Origin: Streptomyces sp. Y2F8-2
GTDB taxonomy: Bacteria > Actinomycetota > Actinomycetes > Streptomycetales > Streptomycetaceae
Assembly: GCF_014905555.1 (NCBI RefSeq)
Contig: NZ_BNGS01000001.1
Span: forward strand, 1-64,000
Length of the DNA stretch: 64,000 nt
Direction: 5' to 3'
How positions within the stretch are numbered: the first letter of the stretch is position 1; every line of letters begins with the position of its first letter. Below the pieces are notes generated by a model. It did not search any database. It was not told where the DNA came from and saw nothing but the letters and a program-made list of their open reading frames with translations. Position numbers and translations under genes: made by a program. Shown in pieces: positions 43,382 through 53,686 of the stretch.

Positions 43382-45213
43382 CACCGATGACCACACAGAC
43401 CACCGCACCCGACACCCCCAGCGCCCCCACCGCCGGCACCGCCCCCGGCCTCATCGGCATCCCGCCGCACATCGGCCGCGCCCTCGCCACCGCCGGCGGC
43501 GCCCTCACCGTCGTCTCCACCTTCCTCTCCTGGACGTGGACCGACGCCTTCCCCGGCAACCTCACCATCAACGGCTACCCCGGCGGACTGCAGATCCTCG
43601 TCCTCATCGGCGGCGCCCTCACCACCCTCTTCGCCCTCGCCTCCTACGGCGTCAAAGGCCTCACCTGGCTCGTGCCCGCCGGCGCCGACGCGGCCATCAA
43701 ATTCGCCGCCCTCACCGCCTTCGCCACCGCCTGGTACACCGTCCTGTCGATCAGCGTCGAACTCGGCGGCCTCGTCAACCTCCAACCCGGCGGCTTCATC
43801 GTGGCCGTCACCAGCCTCGCCGCCCTGCTCGGCGCCCTCGCCCTGCCCTTCGAACGGCCCCAGCCCGACCCGATCGACCCCGACGACACCTCCTGGGAAC
43901 ACTTCAAGCACAAGGCCGCCCACCAGTGGGAGACGGTCAAAGCCGCCTTCGCCTCCGGCACGGCCCGCCCCGTCGGCAAACTGCCCGCCTACGCCGAGAT
44001 CCTCATCATCGTCGCCGTCCTCGCACTCGGCCTGACCGTCTTCACCTACGGCATCGGCACCCAGTACGACGAACTCTTCATCGGCTTCCTGATCACCGCA
44101 GGCTTCGGCTTCGCCGCGCTCAACAAGGCCGGTCTCATCAACCAGGCCTCCCAGATCACCGCACGCCACCAGTCCATCACCACATGCGGCGCCTTCATCG
44201 CGGCGGCCCTGTTCCCCTTCACCCAGACCGACGACCAGTACGCGACCCTCGGCGTCTACATCCTCATCTTCGCCACCGTCGCCCTCGGCCTGAACATCGT
44301 CGTCGGCCTCGCCGGCCTGCTCGACCTCGGATACGTCGCCTTCCTCGGCGTCGGCGCCTACGCCGCGTCCCTGGTCTCCGGCTCCCCCAGCTCACCGTTC
44401 CACGTGCACTTCCCCTTCTGGGCCGCCGTCATCATCGGCGCCCTCGCCTCACTGGTCTTCGGCGTCCTCATCGGCGCCCCCACCCTGCGGCTGCGCGGCG
44501 ACTACCTCGCCATCGTCACCCTCGGCTTCGGTGAGATCTTCCGCATCACCGCCAACAACCTGGACGGCACCTCCGGACCGTCCCTCACCAACGGCTCCAA
44601 CGGCATCTCCTCGATCCCGAACCTCGACATCCTCGGGTTCGACTTCGGCGCCCAGCACAGCATCGCCGGCTTCACCATCGGCCGCTTCGCCAACTACTTC
44701 TTCCTGATGCTGATCATCACCGCCGTCGTCGTCCTCGTCTTCCGACGCAGCGGAAACTCCCGCATCGGACGCGCCTGGGTCGCCATCCGCGAAGACGAGA
44801 CCGCCGCCCTCGCCATGGGCATCAACGGCTTCCGGGTCAAGCTGATCGCCTTCGCCGTCGGCGCCTCCCTCGCCGGCCTCGCCGGCACCGTCCAGGCCCA
44901 CGTCACCTACACCGTCACACCCGAGCAGTACCTCTTCGCCGGCCCCATCCCGCCCAACTCCGCCTTCCTGCTCGCCGCAGTCGTCCTCGGCGGCATGGGC
45001 ACCATCAGCGGCCCCCTCATCGGCGCCGCACTGCTCTTCCTCATCCCCAACAAGCTCCAATTCCTCGGCGACTACCAGCTCTTCGCCTTCGGTGTCGCAC
45101 TCATCCTGCTGATGCGCTTCCGTCCGGAGGGCGTCATCCCGAACCGGCGCCGGCAGCTCGAATTCCACGAAGAGGCGGAAGCGCCCACAGTCCTCAGCAC
45201 GACAGGGGCCTGA
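43378..45213 (+). CDS. livM: Branched-chain amino-acid ABC permease, LivM type, with long N-terminal extension
   Basis: 611 residues, about twice the usual LivM size. The C-terminal 320 residues are a standard LivM: IVVGLAGLLDLGYVAFLGVGAYAASL near 307, GDYLAIVTLGFGEIFRI, and GTISGPLIGAALLFL. The first 285 residues add about seven extra membrane helices and a charged cytoplasmic loop (about 158-200, DPIDPDDTSWEHFKHKAAHQWE). The start is GTG 43378, or ATG 43387 three codons on. From memory, other streptomycete LivM proteins are also long. The extension's role is unknown. Confidence 0.92.
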   Translation: MTPMTTQTTAPDTPSAPTAGTAPGLIGIPPHIGRALATAGGALTVVSTFLSWTWTDAFPGNLTINGYPGGLQILVLIGGALTTLFALASYGVKGLTWLVPAGADAAIKFAALTAFATAWYTVLSISVELGGLVNLQPGGFIVAVTSLAALLGALALPFERPQPDPIDPDDTSWEHFKHKAAHQWETVKAAFASGTARPVGKLPAYAEILIIVAVLALGLTVFTYGIGTQYDELFIGFLITAGFGFAALNKAGLINQASQITARHQSITTCGAFIAAALFPFTQTDDQYATLGVYILIFATVALGLNIVVGLAGLLDLGYVAFLGVGAYAASLVSGSPSSPFHVHFPFWAAVIIGALASLVFGVLIGAPTLRLRGDYLAIVTLGFGEIFRITANNLDGTSGPSLTNGSNGISSIPNLDILGFDFGAQHSIAGFTIGRFANYFFLMLIITAVVVLVFRRSGNSRIGRAWVAIREDETAALAMGINGFRVKLIAFAVGASLAGLAGTVQAHVTYTVTPEQYLFAGPIPPNSAFLLAAVVLGGMGTISGPLIGAALLFLIPNKLQFLGDYQLFAFGVALILLMRFRPEGVIPNRRRQLEFHEEAEAPTVLSTTGA

Positions 45214-45218
45214 CCACC

Positions 45219-46843
<1,625 letters not shown>

Positions 46844-46875
46844 GCGCGCTCTCTCTCGGCCACACGCCGAACGAC

Positions 46876-46911
46876 GAGGCCCGCACCCCGTGGCAACGGG
46901 ATGCGGGCCTC
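46876..46911. terminator. liv operon terminator (bidirectional)
   Basis: GAGGCCCGCACCCCGT pairs with ACGGGATGCGGGCCTC, 16 bp with one mismatch and a GGCA loop. It lies between convergent livF and the ANTAR regulator gene. Confidence 0.85.
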
Positions 46912-46932
46912 TCCGCTGTACCGACGGGGATG

Positions 46933-47583
46933 TCAGCCCTTGGCGGCCTTCTTCTCCTCCGCGTCCTGAATGACAGCCTCCGCAACCTGCTGCATGGACA
47001 TACGACGATCCATCGACGTCTTCTGAATCCACCGGAACGCAGCCGGCTCCGTCAGCCCGTACTCCGTCTGGAGGATCGACTTCGCCCGATCCACCAGCTT
47101 CCGGGTCTCCAGGCGCTGCGAGAGGTCAGCGACCTCCTTCTCCAGCTCCTTCAACTCCGTGAACCGCGAGACAGCCATCTCGATGGCCGGAACGACATCA
47201 CTCTTGCTGAACGGCTTCACCAGATACGCCATCGCACCCGCGTCCCGCGCCCGCTCCACGAGGTCACGCTGCGAGAACGCCGTCAGCATCAGCACCGGCG
47301 CGATACGCTCCTCGGCGATCTTCTCCGCCGCCGAGATGCCATCGAGCTTCGGCATCTTCACATCGAGAATCACCAGGTCGGGCTTGTGCTCACGGGCCAG
47401 CTCGACGGCCTGCTCGCCATCGCCGGCCTCACCGACGACGGTGTAGCCCTCCTCCTCGAGCATCTCTTTGAGATCGAGCCGGATGAGCGCCTCGTCCTCG
47501 GCGATGACGACACGGGTCGTCAGCGGAGGCACGTGCGACTTGTCGTCGTCGGGTACGGGCTGGGGCGACTCGGCGGCGGTCAC
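46933..47583 (-). CDS. ANTAR-domain response regulator (PdtaR-like)
   Basis: 216 residues. The receiver domain (about 24-140) has EDEA, the phospho-acceptor Asp in LVILDVKMPKLDGI, LTAFS and KPFSKSD. A coiled-coil segment (ELEKEVADLSQRLETRKLV) precedes the ANTAR RNA-binding domain (about 160-205: VDRAKSILQTEYGLTEPAAFRWIQKTSMDRRMSMQQVAEAVI). It resembles mycobacterial PdtaR and binds paired-hairpin RNAs to antiterminate when phosphorylated. The GTG at 47583 has GAGGAG upstream. The cognate kinase is not in the window. Confidence 0.93.
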   Translation of the reverse strand: MTAAESPQPVPDDDKSHVPPLTTRVVIAEDEALIRLDLKEMLEEEGYTVVGEAGDGEQAVELAREHKPDLVILDVKMPKLDGISAAEKIAEERIAPVLMLTAFSQRDLVERARDAGAMAYLVKPFSKSDVVPAIEMAVSRFTELKELEKEVADLSQRLETRKLVDRAKSILQTEYGLTEPAAFRWIQKTSMDRRMSMQQVAEAVIQDAEEKKAAKG

Positions 47584-47682
47584 GGGGGCTCCTCGTTCAG
47601 GGCAGGGGTACTGCTGACAAGAGCCTACCTAGCTGCGGTAAGGTAGTGAGCACGGAGTCGGCCTTAACCTTCGATTCCTAGG

Positions 47683-47757
47683 GCCCCGGTAGTCCAATTG
47701 GCAGTAGACAATGGTCTCAAACACCATACAGTGTGGGTTCGAGTCCCACCCGGGGCA
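47683..47757 (+). tRNA. tRNA with CAA anticodon and short variable loop (tRNA-Leu-like)
   Basis: A 75-nt cloverleaf can be drawn. The 7-bp acceptor is GCCCCGG/CCGGGGC with discriminator A. The D arm has GG at the loop, and the anticodon stem is ATGGT/ACCAT. The anticodon loop is CTCAAAC, with anticodon CAA at 47718-47720. The variable region is only 5 nt (ACAGT), and the T arm is GTGGG-TTCGAGT-CCCAC. CCA is not fully encoded. CAA reads UUG (Leu), but bacterial tRNA-Leu normally has a long variable arm. It is therefore a class I body with a leucine anticodon. Charging identity is uncertain. Confidence 0.8.
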
Positions 47758-47789
47758 CTTTTCCTTTGATTCCAAGGTCGCCCAACCCG

Positions 47790-47823
47790 TAGCGGATGTT
47801 CCCGTTCTCGTGAACATCCGCTA
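47790..47823 (+). terminator. 12-bp stem hairpin after the tRNA
   Basis: TAGCGGATGTTC and GAACATCCGCTA enclose 10 bases and are followed by TTT. It is a likely tRNA terminator. It also lies just before the endonuclease-like gene and could affect its expression. Confidence 0.75.
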
Positions 47824-47864
47824 TTTGGCGCGTGCCGTCACCATCGTTAACCCATGGTGGCCGC

Positions 47865-48653
47865 ATGAACCTTCATGGCACTGAAGTACGACAGCGGGCG
47901 CTCACACTGCTGCGCAACGGCGAGACGAACGCCGATGTGGCTCGGAAGCTCAAGGTGCCGAAGGGGACAATCAGCTACTGGAAACACATGGACCGAGCCA
48001 AGCGCGGCGAGTGTCCCGGTCGCGTTCAACGGCCACCATGTCCGCGATGCGATGAGGCACTGAACGGTTCGGCATACGCCTACCTCCTCGGCCTCTATCT
48101 CGGAGACGGCCACATCGTTCGGAATCGCGCCATGCGGTCACCCAGCCTGTCGATCGCATGCGCCGACGCGCATCCCGGGCTCCTGAGCCAGTGCGAGATC
48201 GCCATGCGCGCGGTGTTCCCGAACAACTCAGTGTGCAGGGTCCGCCGGAAAGGGTGCTGGGAGGTGAAGCTGTACTCCATGCACATGTGGTGCCTGTTCC
48301 CACAGCACGGCCCCGGGAAGAAGCACGAACGCCGCATCGCCCTCGAACCCTGGCAGCAGGCCCTCGTCGACGCGCACCCCTGGGAATTCATCCGTGGCCT
48401 CATCCACTCCGACGGCTGCCGTATCACCAACTGGACCACCCGGCTCGTCGGTGGTGAACGCAAGCGCTACGAGTATCCGCGGTACTTTTTCACCAACACG
48501 TCGACCGACATCGTCAAGCTCTTCACGGACACTCTCGACAAGGTGGGCGTGGAGTGGAAATCGCTCAACCAAAGCCGCGCTGCCGTGACGATCTCCATCG
48601 CCCGCAAAGCCTCCGTCGCCCTCATGGACGCCCACGTTGGCCCCAAGTACTGA
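47865..48653 (+). CDS. HTH plus LAGLIDADG homing-endonuclease-like protein
   Basis: 262 residues. The N-terminus (about 5-45) is a helix-turn-helix of the Hin/Tc3 type (QRALTLLRNGETNADVARKLKVPKGTISYWK). A Cys cluster follows (C-x13-C-x2-C region, CPRCDEAL). Then come two LAGLIDADG-type motifs: YAYLLGLYLGDGHI near 79-92 and EFIRGLIHSDGCRI near 165-178. Both keep the acidic residue that binds the metal. The final part includes YPRYFFTNTSTDIVKLFTDTL and SVALMDAHVGPKY. It is free-standing, with no host intron or intein. It lies 108 bp after an atypical tRNA. From memory, such tRNA-linked proteins recur in Streptomyces and are annotated as HTH regulators. Confidence 0.8.
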   Translation: MNLHGTEVRQRALTLLRNGETNADVARKLKVPKGTISYWKHMDRAKRGECPGRVQRPPCPRCDEALNGSAYAYLLGLYLGDGHIVRNRAMRSPSLSIACADAHPGLLSQCEIAMRAVFPNNSVCRVRRKGCWEVKLYSMHMWCLFPQHGPGKKHERRIALEPWQQALVDAHPWEFIRGLIHSDGCRITNWTTRLVGGERKRYEYPRYFFTNTSTDIVKLFTDTLDKVGVEWKSLNQSRAAVTISIARKASVALMDAHVGPKY

Positions 48654-48657
48654 CCGA

Positions 48658-50094
48658 CTACTTCGGGCTGTCGTCCTCCCCGATGTGATGCACCCGGACC
48701 ATGTTCGTCGAGCCCGACACCCCCGGCGGCGAGCCCGCCGTGATCACCACCACGTCGCCCTTCTGGCAGCGGCCGTACTTCAGCAGCAGTTCGTCGACCT
48801 GGTCGACCATCGCGTCCGTGGAGTCCACGTGCGGTCCCAGAAACGTCTCCACGCCCCAAGTGAGGTTGAGCTGCGAGCGCGTGGCCGGCTCGGGGGTGAA
48901 GGCGAGGAGCGGGATCGGGGAGCGGTAGCGGGAGAGGCGGCGGGCGGTGTCGCCGGACTGGGTGAACGCGACGAGGAATTTCGCGCCGAGGAAGTCGCCG
49001 ATCTCCGCTGCCGCACGGGCGACGGCGCCGCCCTGGGTGCGGGGCTTGTTGCTGTCGGTCAGGGGCGGTAGGCCCTTGGCGAGGAGGTCTTCCTCGGCGG
49101 CCTCGACGATGCGGGCCATGGTCCTGACCGTTTCGATGGGGTAGTTGCCGACGCTGGTCTCGCCGGAGAGCATCACGGCGTCGGTGCCGTCGATGACGGC
49201 GTTTGCCACGTCGGAGGCCTCGGCGCGGGTGGGTCGGGAGTTCTCGATCATCGAGTCGAGCATCTGGGTGGCGACGATGACGGGTTTGGCGTTCCGCTTG
49301 GCGAGTTTGATGGCGCGCTTTTGGACGATCGGGACCTGTTCGAGTGGCATTTCGACGCCGAGGTCGCCGCGGGCGACCATGATGCCGTCGAAGGCGGCGA
49401 CGATGTCGTCGATGTTCTCGACCGCCTGGGGTTTTTCGACCTTGGCGATGACGGGGAGTCGGCGGCTTTCTTCGTCCATGATGCGGTGGACGTCCTTGAT
49501 GTCCCGGCCGCTGCGCACGAATGAGAGTGCGATGACGTCGAAGCCGGTGCGCAGGGCCCAGCGGAGGTCGTCTTCGTCCTTTTTGGAGAGTGCGGGGACG
49601 GAGACGGCGACTCCGGGCAGGTTCAGTCCCTTGTGGTCGGAGACCATGCCGCCTTCGACGACGGTGGTGTGGACGCGGGGGCCGTCGACGGCGGTGACCT
49701 GGAGGCAGACTTTGCCGTCGTCGACGAGGATGCGTTCGCCGGGGGTGACGTCGGTGGCGAGGCCGGCGTAGGTGGTTCCGCAGGTCTGGCGGTCTCCTTC
49801 GGCGCCTTCTTCGACGGTGATGGTGAAGGTGTCTCCGCGTTCAAGGAGTACGGGGCCTTCGGTGAAGCGGCCGAGTCGGATCTTCGGGCCCTGAAGGTCG
49901 GCGAGGATTCCGACGCTGCGGCCGGTTTCGTCGGCGGCCTTTCGTACGCGTTGGTAGCGCTCCTCGTGTTCGGCGTAGGTGCCGTGGCTGAGGTTGAAGC
50001 GGGCGACGTCCATTCCGGCTTCGACCAGTGCCTTGATCTGGTCGTATGAGTCGGTGGCGGGGCCCAGAGTGCAGACGATCTTTGCTCGGCGCAT
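48658..50094 (-). CDS. pyk: Pyruvate kinase
   Basis: 478 residues. Standard motifs: AKIVCTLGPATDSYDQIKALVEAGMDVARFNLSHG at the N-terminus, ADLQGPKIRLGRF, the B domain (about 70-165), and SFVRSGRDIKDVHRIM. The substrate loop is PVIAKVEKPQAVENIDDI, the active-site Lys region being VEKPQ. MVARGDLGVEMPLEQVPIVQK carries the metal and phosphate ligands. The C-domain follows. It converts PEP to pyruvate. ATG 50094 gives MRRAKIVCTLGPA. It is convergent with the HTH-LAGLIDADG gene, four bases apart. Confidence 0.97.
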   Translation of the reverse strand: MRRAKIVCTLGPATDSYDQIKALVEAGMDVARFNLSHGTYAEHEERYQRVRKAADETGRSVGILADLQGPKIRLGRFTEGPVLLERGDTFTITVEEGAEGDRQTCGTTYAGLATDVTPGERILVDDGKVCLQVTAVDGPRVHTTVVEGGMVSDHKGLNLPGVAVSVPALSKKDEDDLRWALRTGFDVIALSFVRSGRDIKDVHRIMDEESRRLPVIAKVEKPQAVENIDDIVAAFDGIMVARGDLGVEMPLEQVPIVQKRAIKLAKRNAKPVIVATQMLDSMIENSRPTRAEASDVANAVIDGTDAVMLSGETSVGNYPIETVRTMARIVEAAEEDLLAKGLPPLTDSNKPRTQGGAVARAAAEIGDFLGAKFLVAFTQSGDTARRLSRYRSPIPLLAFTPEPATRSQLNLTWGVETFLGPHVDSTDAMVDQVDELLLKYGRCQKGDVVVITAGSPPGVSGSTNMVRVHHIGEDDSPK

Positions 50095-50399
50095 GGTGCG
50101 AGCCTATGACTTACCGGCCGGTAGAGAATTCGTTGTGCGTGACTCCTCAACAACCTTTGAGTGAAGCCTTGTTGCCAAGTGTTGAATTGTGCGGCCTCCC
50201 GCTCCGATGAGCATCCGAGGGAAATTGCCGCGGCATATTCACCGGCACCGGGGCCCCGGGTCGAGGGGGCGGGGCCCCCGGGGGCTGCTCCGCAGGCCGC
50301 CGAGGTCACCGGATCGCAACCTGCGGGGACTGTTGCCGTTGGTCATGTTCGGGTCAGAATCTACGCGCGTCGTTGACCTTTTCCCGAGGAGCTCGAGAG
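50095..50399. other. Divergent intergenic region between pyk and the 5'-nucleotidase
   Basis: 305 bp with no gene. It contains the palindrome TACCGGCCGGTA about 20 bp upstream of pyk, and a very GC-rich stretch (50250-50290). Promoters for both genes should lie here, but none is clear by eye. Confidence 0.6.
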
Positions 50400-52196
50400 A
50401 TGCCGTTGAACCGCCGGAAGTTTCTGAGGAGATCCGCTGCGACCGGGGCGGGGGTGGCGCTGGCGGGTGCCGCGGCGGCTCCGGCGGCCGAGGCCGCCCC
50501 CGCGGAGAGGGCCCGGAAGCGGTATGCGCTGACCGTGATGGGGACGACGGATCTGCACGGTCACGTCTTCAACTGGGACTACTTCAAGGACGCGGAGTAC
50601 GCGGACAAGGCGGGCAACGCGCAGGGCCTGGCCCGGATCTCGACGCTGGTGAATCAGGTGCGCGAGGAGAAGGGCCACTGCAACACGCTGCTGCTGGACG
50701 CGGGTGACACGATCCAGGGCACGCCACTGACGTACTACTACGCGAAGGTTGATCCGATCACCGCTGAGGGCGGTCCGGTGCATCCGATGGCGCGGGCGAT
50801 GAACGCGATCGGGTACGACGCGGTGGCGCTGGGGAACCACGAGTTCAACTACGGCATCGAGACGTTGCGGAAGTTCGAGGCGCAGTGCGACTTCCCGCTG
50901 CTGGGTGCGAACGCGCTGGATGCGAAGACTCAGCGGCCGGCGTTCCCGCCGTACTTCATGAAGACCTTCCGTGTGCCGGGCGCTCCGCCGGTGAAGGTCG
51001 CGGTGCTCGGTCTGACGAATCCGGGTATCGCGATCTGGGACAAGGCGTATGTGCAGGGCAGGCTGACGTTTCCGGGTCTGGAGGAACAGGCGGCGAAGTG
51101 GGTGCCGAGGCTGCGGTCGATGGGTGCGGATGTGGTCGTGGTGTCGGCGCACTCGGGTGCGTCGGGCACGTCGTCGTACGGTGATCAGGTGCCGTACGTG
51201 GAGAACGCGGCCGCGAACGTGGCGCGGCAGGTGCCGGGTATCGACGCGATTCTGGTGGGGCACGCGCATGTGGAGATCCCGGAGTTGAGGGTCACCAATG
51301 AGCGGACGGGCCAGACGGTCGTCCTGTCGGAGCCGCTGTGCTACGCCGAGCGTCTCACGCTGTTCGACATCGACTTGGTGTTCGACAAGGGTCGGTGGGA
51401 GGTCGAGTCGGTGTCAGCGTCGCTGCGGAATTCGAACACGGTCGCCGACGACCCGAAGATCACCAAGCTGCTGTCGGACGCGCATGCCGCCGTGGTGACG
51501 TATGTCAATCAGGTGGTCGGCAAGGCGACGCAGACGCTGACGACAGTGGAGGCGAGGTACAAGGACGCGCCGATCATCGATCTGATCACCAGGGTGCAGG
51601 AGGATGTCGTCAGGGCGGCGCTGGTGGCCACGGAGTTCGCGTCGCTGCCGGTGATCGCGCAGGCGTCGCCGTTCTCTCGGACGTCGGAGATCCCGGCGGG
51701 GGATGTGACGATCCGGGATCTGTCGAGTCTGTACGTGTACGACAACACGCTGGTGGCGAAGCTGATGACGGGTGCGCAGTTGCGGGCGTACCTGGAGTAC
51801 TCGGCGGAGTACTTCGTGCAGACGGCGGCGGACGCGCCGGTCGATATGGAGAAGTTGACGAACGCGGGCGGTCGGCCGGACTACAACTACGACTACGTCT
51901 CGGGTCTGGCGTATGACATCGACATCGCGCAGCCGGCCGGTTCGCGGATCAGGAATCTGTCCTTCTTCGGGGCCCCGTTGGACGACGGGCAGCAGTTCGT
52001 TCTGGCGGTGAACAACTACCGCGCGAACGGTGGCGGTGCCTTCCCGTATGTGGCGTCGGCCAGGGAGCTGTGGTCGGAGTCGACGGAGATCCGGACCCGG
52101 ATCGCGGAGTGGGTGACGGCGAAGGGGGTCCTGGATCCGAAGGACTTCGCGTCGGTGGACTGGCGGCTGACGCGGGACGGCACGCCCGTCTTTTGA
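50400..52196 (+). CDS. Tat-exported bifunctional metallophosphatase/5'-nucleotidase
   Basis: 598 residues. The twin-arginine signal is NRRKFLRRSAATGAGVALAGAAAAPAAEAA. The metallophosphoesterase domain has TTDLHGHVFNWDYF, LLDAGDTIQGTPL, GNHEFNYGIE and the histidines VSAHSG and VGHAH for the two-metal site. The C-terminal 5'-nucleotidase domain (about 380-560) includes YVYDNTLVAKLMTGAQLRAYLE and GLAYDIDIAQP. It dephosphorylates extracellular nucleotides, possibly 2',3'-cyclic ones. ATG 50400 follows GAGGAG. No membrane anchor is seen. Confidence 0.93.
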   Translation: MPLNRRKFLRRSAATGAGVALAGAAAAPAAEAAPAERARKRYALTVMGTTDLHGHVFNWDYFKDAEYADKAGNAQGLARISTLVNQVREEKGHCNTLLLDAGDTIQGTPLTYYYAKVDPITAEGGPVHPMARAMNAIGYDAVALGNHEFNYGIETLRKFEAQCDFPLLGANALDAKTQRPAFPPYFMKTFRVPGAPPVKVAVLGLTNPGIAIWDKAYVQGRLTFPGLEEQAAKWVPRLRSMGADVVVVSAHSGASGTSSYGDQVPYVENAAANVARQVPGIDAILVGHAHVEIPELRVTNERTGQTVVLSEPLCYAERLTLFDIDLVFDKGRWEVESVSASLRNSNTVADDPKITKLLSDAHAAVVTYVNQVVGKATQTLTTVEARYKDAPIIDLITRVQEDVVRAALVATEFASLPVIAQASPFSRTSEIPAGDVTIRDLSSLYVYDNTLVAKLMTGAQLRAYLEYSAEYFVQTAADAPVDMEKLTNAGGRPDYNYDYVSGLAYDIDIAQPAGSRIRNLSFFGAPLDDGQQFVLAVNNYRANGGGAFPYVASARELWSESTEIRTRIAEWVTAKGVLDPKDFASVDWRLTRDGTPVF

Positions 52197-52276
52197 TGGC
52201 CGCTGAGGGTTGAGCAGGTCAGGCGGGCGGCGCCGGCGCGGGTTTTCGTGTCGGCGCCGCCTGGTTTCCCAGGCTT

Positions 52277-53686
52277 CTACCGTTCGTCGACGAGTGGGGT
52301 GAGGATCTGGGGCCGTCGGCTGGGCGGGATGCGGTCGGGCTGCTGGAGTCCGAAGGTGGTGAAGGCGGTTCGGCGGGGCAGGGGGTAGGGCTCTTTGCCG
52401 GTGAGGGAGTTGAGGATGGTGGCGCTGCGCCAGGCGGCGAGGCCGAGGTCGGGGCTGCCGACGCCGTGGGTGTGGAGTTCGGCGTTCTGGACGTAGACGT
52501 GTCCGGTGACGGTGGGGTCGAGGATCATGCGGAAGTGGTCGTCGATGCGGGGGCGGCCGCTCGAGTCGCGGTGCAGATAAAGGTCGAGTCCGGCGAGGAG
52601 GCGGCCGAGGGGGCGTTCGCGGTAGCCGGTGGCGAGGACAACGGCGTCGGTGGTGAGGCGGGAGCGGGTGTCCTGCTGGACGTGTTCGAGGTGGAGTTCG
52701 ATTCGGGTGGTGCCGACGCGGCCGGCGGTGCGGACGCGGACTGCGGGGGTGAGGACGGTGTCGGGCCAGCCGCCGTGCAGGGTGCGTCGGTAGAGCTCGT
52801 CGTGGATGGCGGCGATGGTGCCGGCGTCGATGCCCTTGTGGAGTTGCCATTGGGCGGAGACGAGGCGGTCGCGTACGGGTTCGGAGAGGGCGTGGAAGTA
52901 GCGGGTGTAGTCGGGGGTGAAATGTTCGAGGCCGAGCTTGGAGTACTCCATGGGGGCGAAGGCTTCGGTGCGGCCGATCCAGTGGATCCTCTCGCGGCCG
53001 GCCGGGCGGTGGCGCAGCAGGTCGAGGAAGACTTCGGCGCCTGACTGGCCGGAGCCGATGACGGTGATGTGGTCGGCGGCGAGGATCGTGTCGCGGTGCT
53101 GGAGGTAGTCGGCGGCGTGGATGACGGGTAGGCCGGGGGCTTCGACGAGGTGTTCGAGGGGTTCGGGCACGTGGGGTTCGGTGCCGACGCCGAGGACGAT
53201 GTTGCGGGCGTGGGTGCGGCCGAGGGCTTGGACTTGGCCGGCTGTGTCGAGTTGGGTGTAGTCGACTTCGAAGACGTCGGCGTCGGGGTTCCAGCGGACG
53301 GCGTCGATCTGGTGTCCGAAGTGGAGTCCGGGCAGGTTGCCGGCGACCCAGCGGCAGTAGGCGTCGTATTCGGCGCGCTGGATGTGGAAGCGTTCGGCGA
53401 AGTAGAAGGGGAAGAGGCGGTCGCGGGTCTTGAGGTAGTTGAGGAAGGACCAGCGGCTGGCGGGGTCGGCGAGGGTCACCAGGTCGGCGAGGAAGGGGAC
53501 TTGGAGGGTGGCGCCGTCGATGAGGAGGCCGGGGTGCCAGTCGAAGCCGGCGCGTTGTTCGTAGAAGGCGGTGTCGAGTTCGGCGAGGGGGTGGGCGAGG
53601 GCGGCGAGGGAGAGGTTGAACGGGCCGATGCCGATGCCGACGAGGTCGCGGGGTGCGTCGGGTTCGTGGTGGGTCGGGGTGGTCAT
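52277..53686 (-). CDS. Lysine/ornithine N-monooxygenase family protein
   Basis: 469 residues. The FAD site is DLVGIGIGPFNLSLAALAHP near 14-33, with FYEQRAGFDWHPGLLIDGATLQVPFL following. The NADPH site is ITVIGSGQSGAEVFLDLL, and VVLATGYRERPLGRLL is the FATGY-like motif. This is the SidA/IucD/DesB group, which N-hydroxylates lysine, ornithine or diamines for hydroxamate siderophores. It overlaps the upstream decarboxylase by ATGA, so the pair probably makes an N-hydroxy-diamine, as DesA and DesB do. No siderophore synthetase or acyltransferase lies next to it. Confidence 0.9.
   Translation of the reverse strand: MTTPTHHEPDAPRDLVGIGIGPFNLSLAALAHPLAELDTAFYEQRAGFDWHPGLLIDGATLQVPFLADLVTLADPASRWSFLNYLKTRDRLFPFYFAERFHIQRAEYDAYCRWVAGNLPGLHFGHQIDAVRWNPDADVFEVDYTQLDTAGQVQALGRTHARNIVLGVGTEPHVPEPLEHLVEAPGLPVIHAADYLQHRDTILAADHITVIGSGQSGAEVFLDLLRHRPAGRERIHWIGRTEAFAPMEYSKLGLEHFTPDYTRYFHALSEPVRDRLVSAQWQLHKGIDAGTIAAIHDELYRRTLHGGWPDTVLTPAVRVRTAGRVGTTRIELHLEHVQQDTRSRLTTDAVVLATGYRERPLGRLLAGLDLYLHRDSSGRPRIDDHFRMILDPTVTGHVYVQNAELHTHGVGSPDLGLAAWRSATILNSLTGKEPYPLPRRTAFTTFGLQQPDRIPPSRRPQILTPLVDER

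Noticed and set aside
47683-48660. Integration (att) site at the tRNA 3' end
   Set aside because: I found no repeat of the tRNA 3' end downstream and no integrase gene, so an integrated element is not supported.
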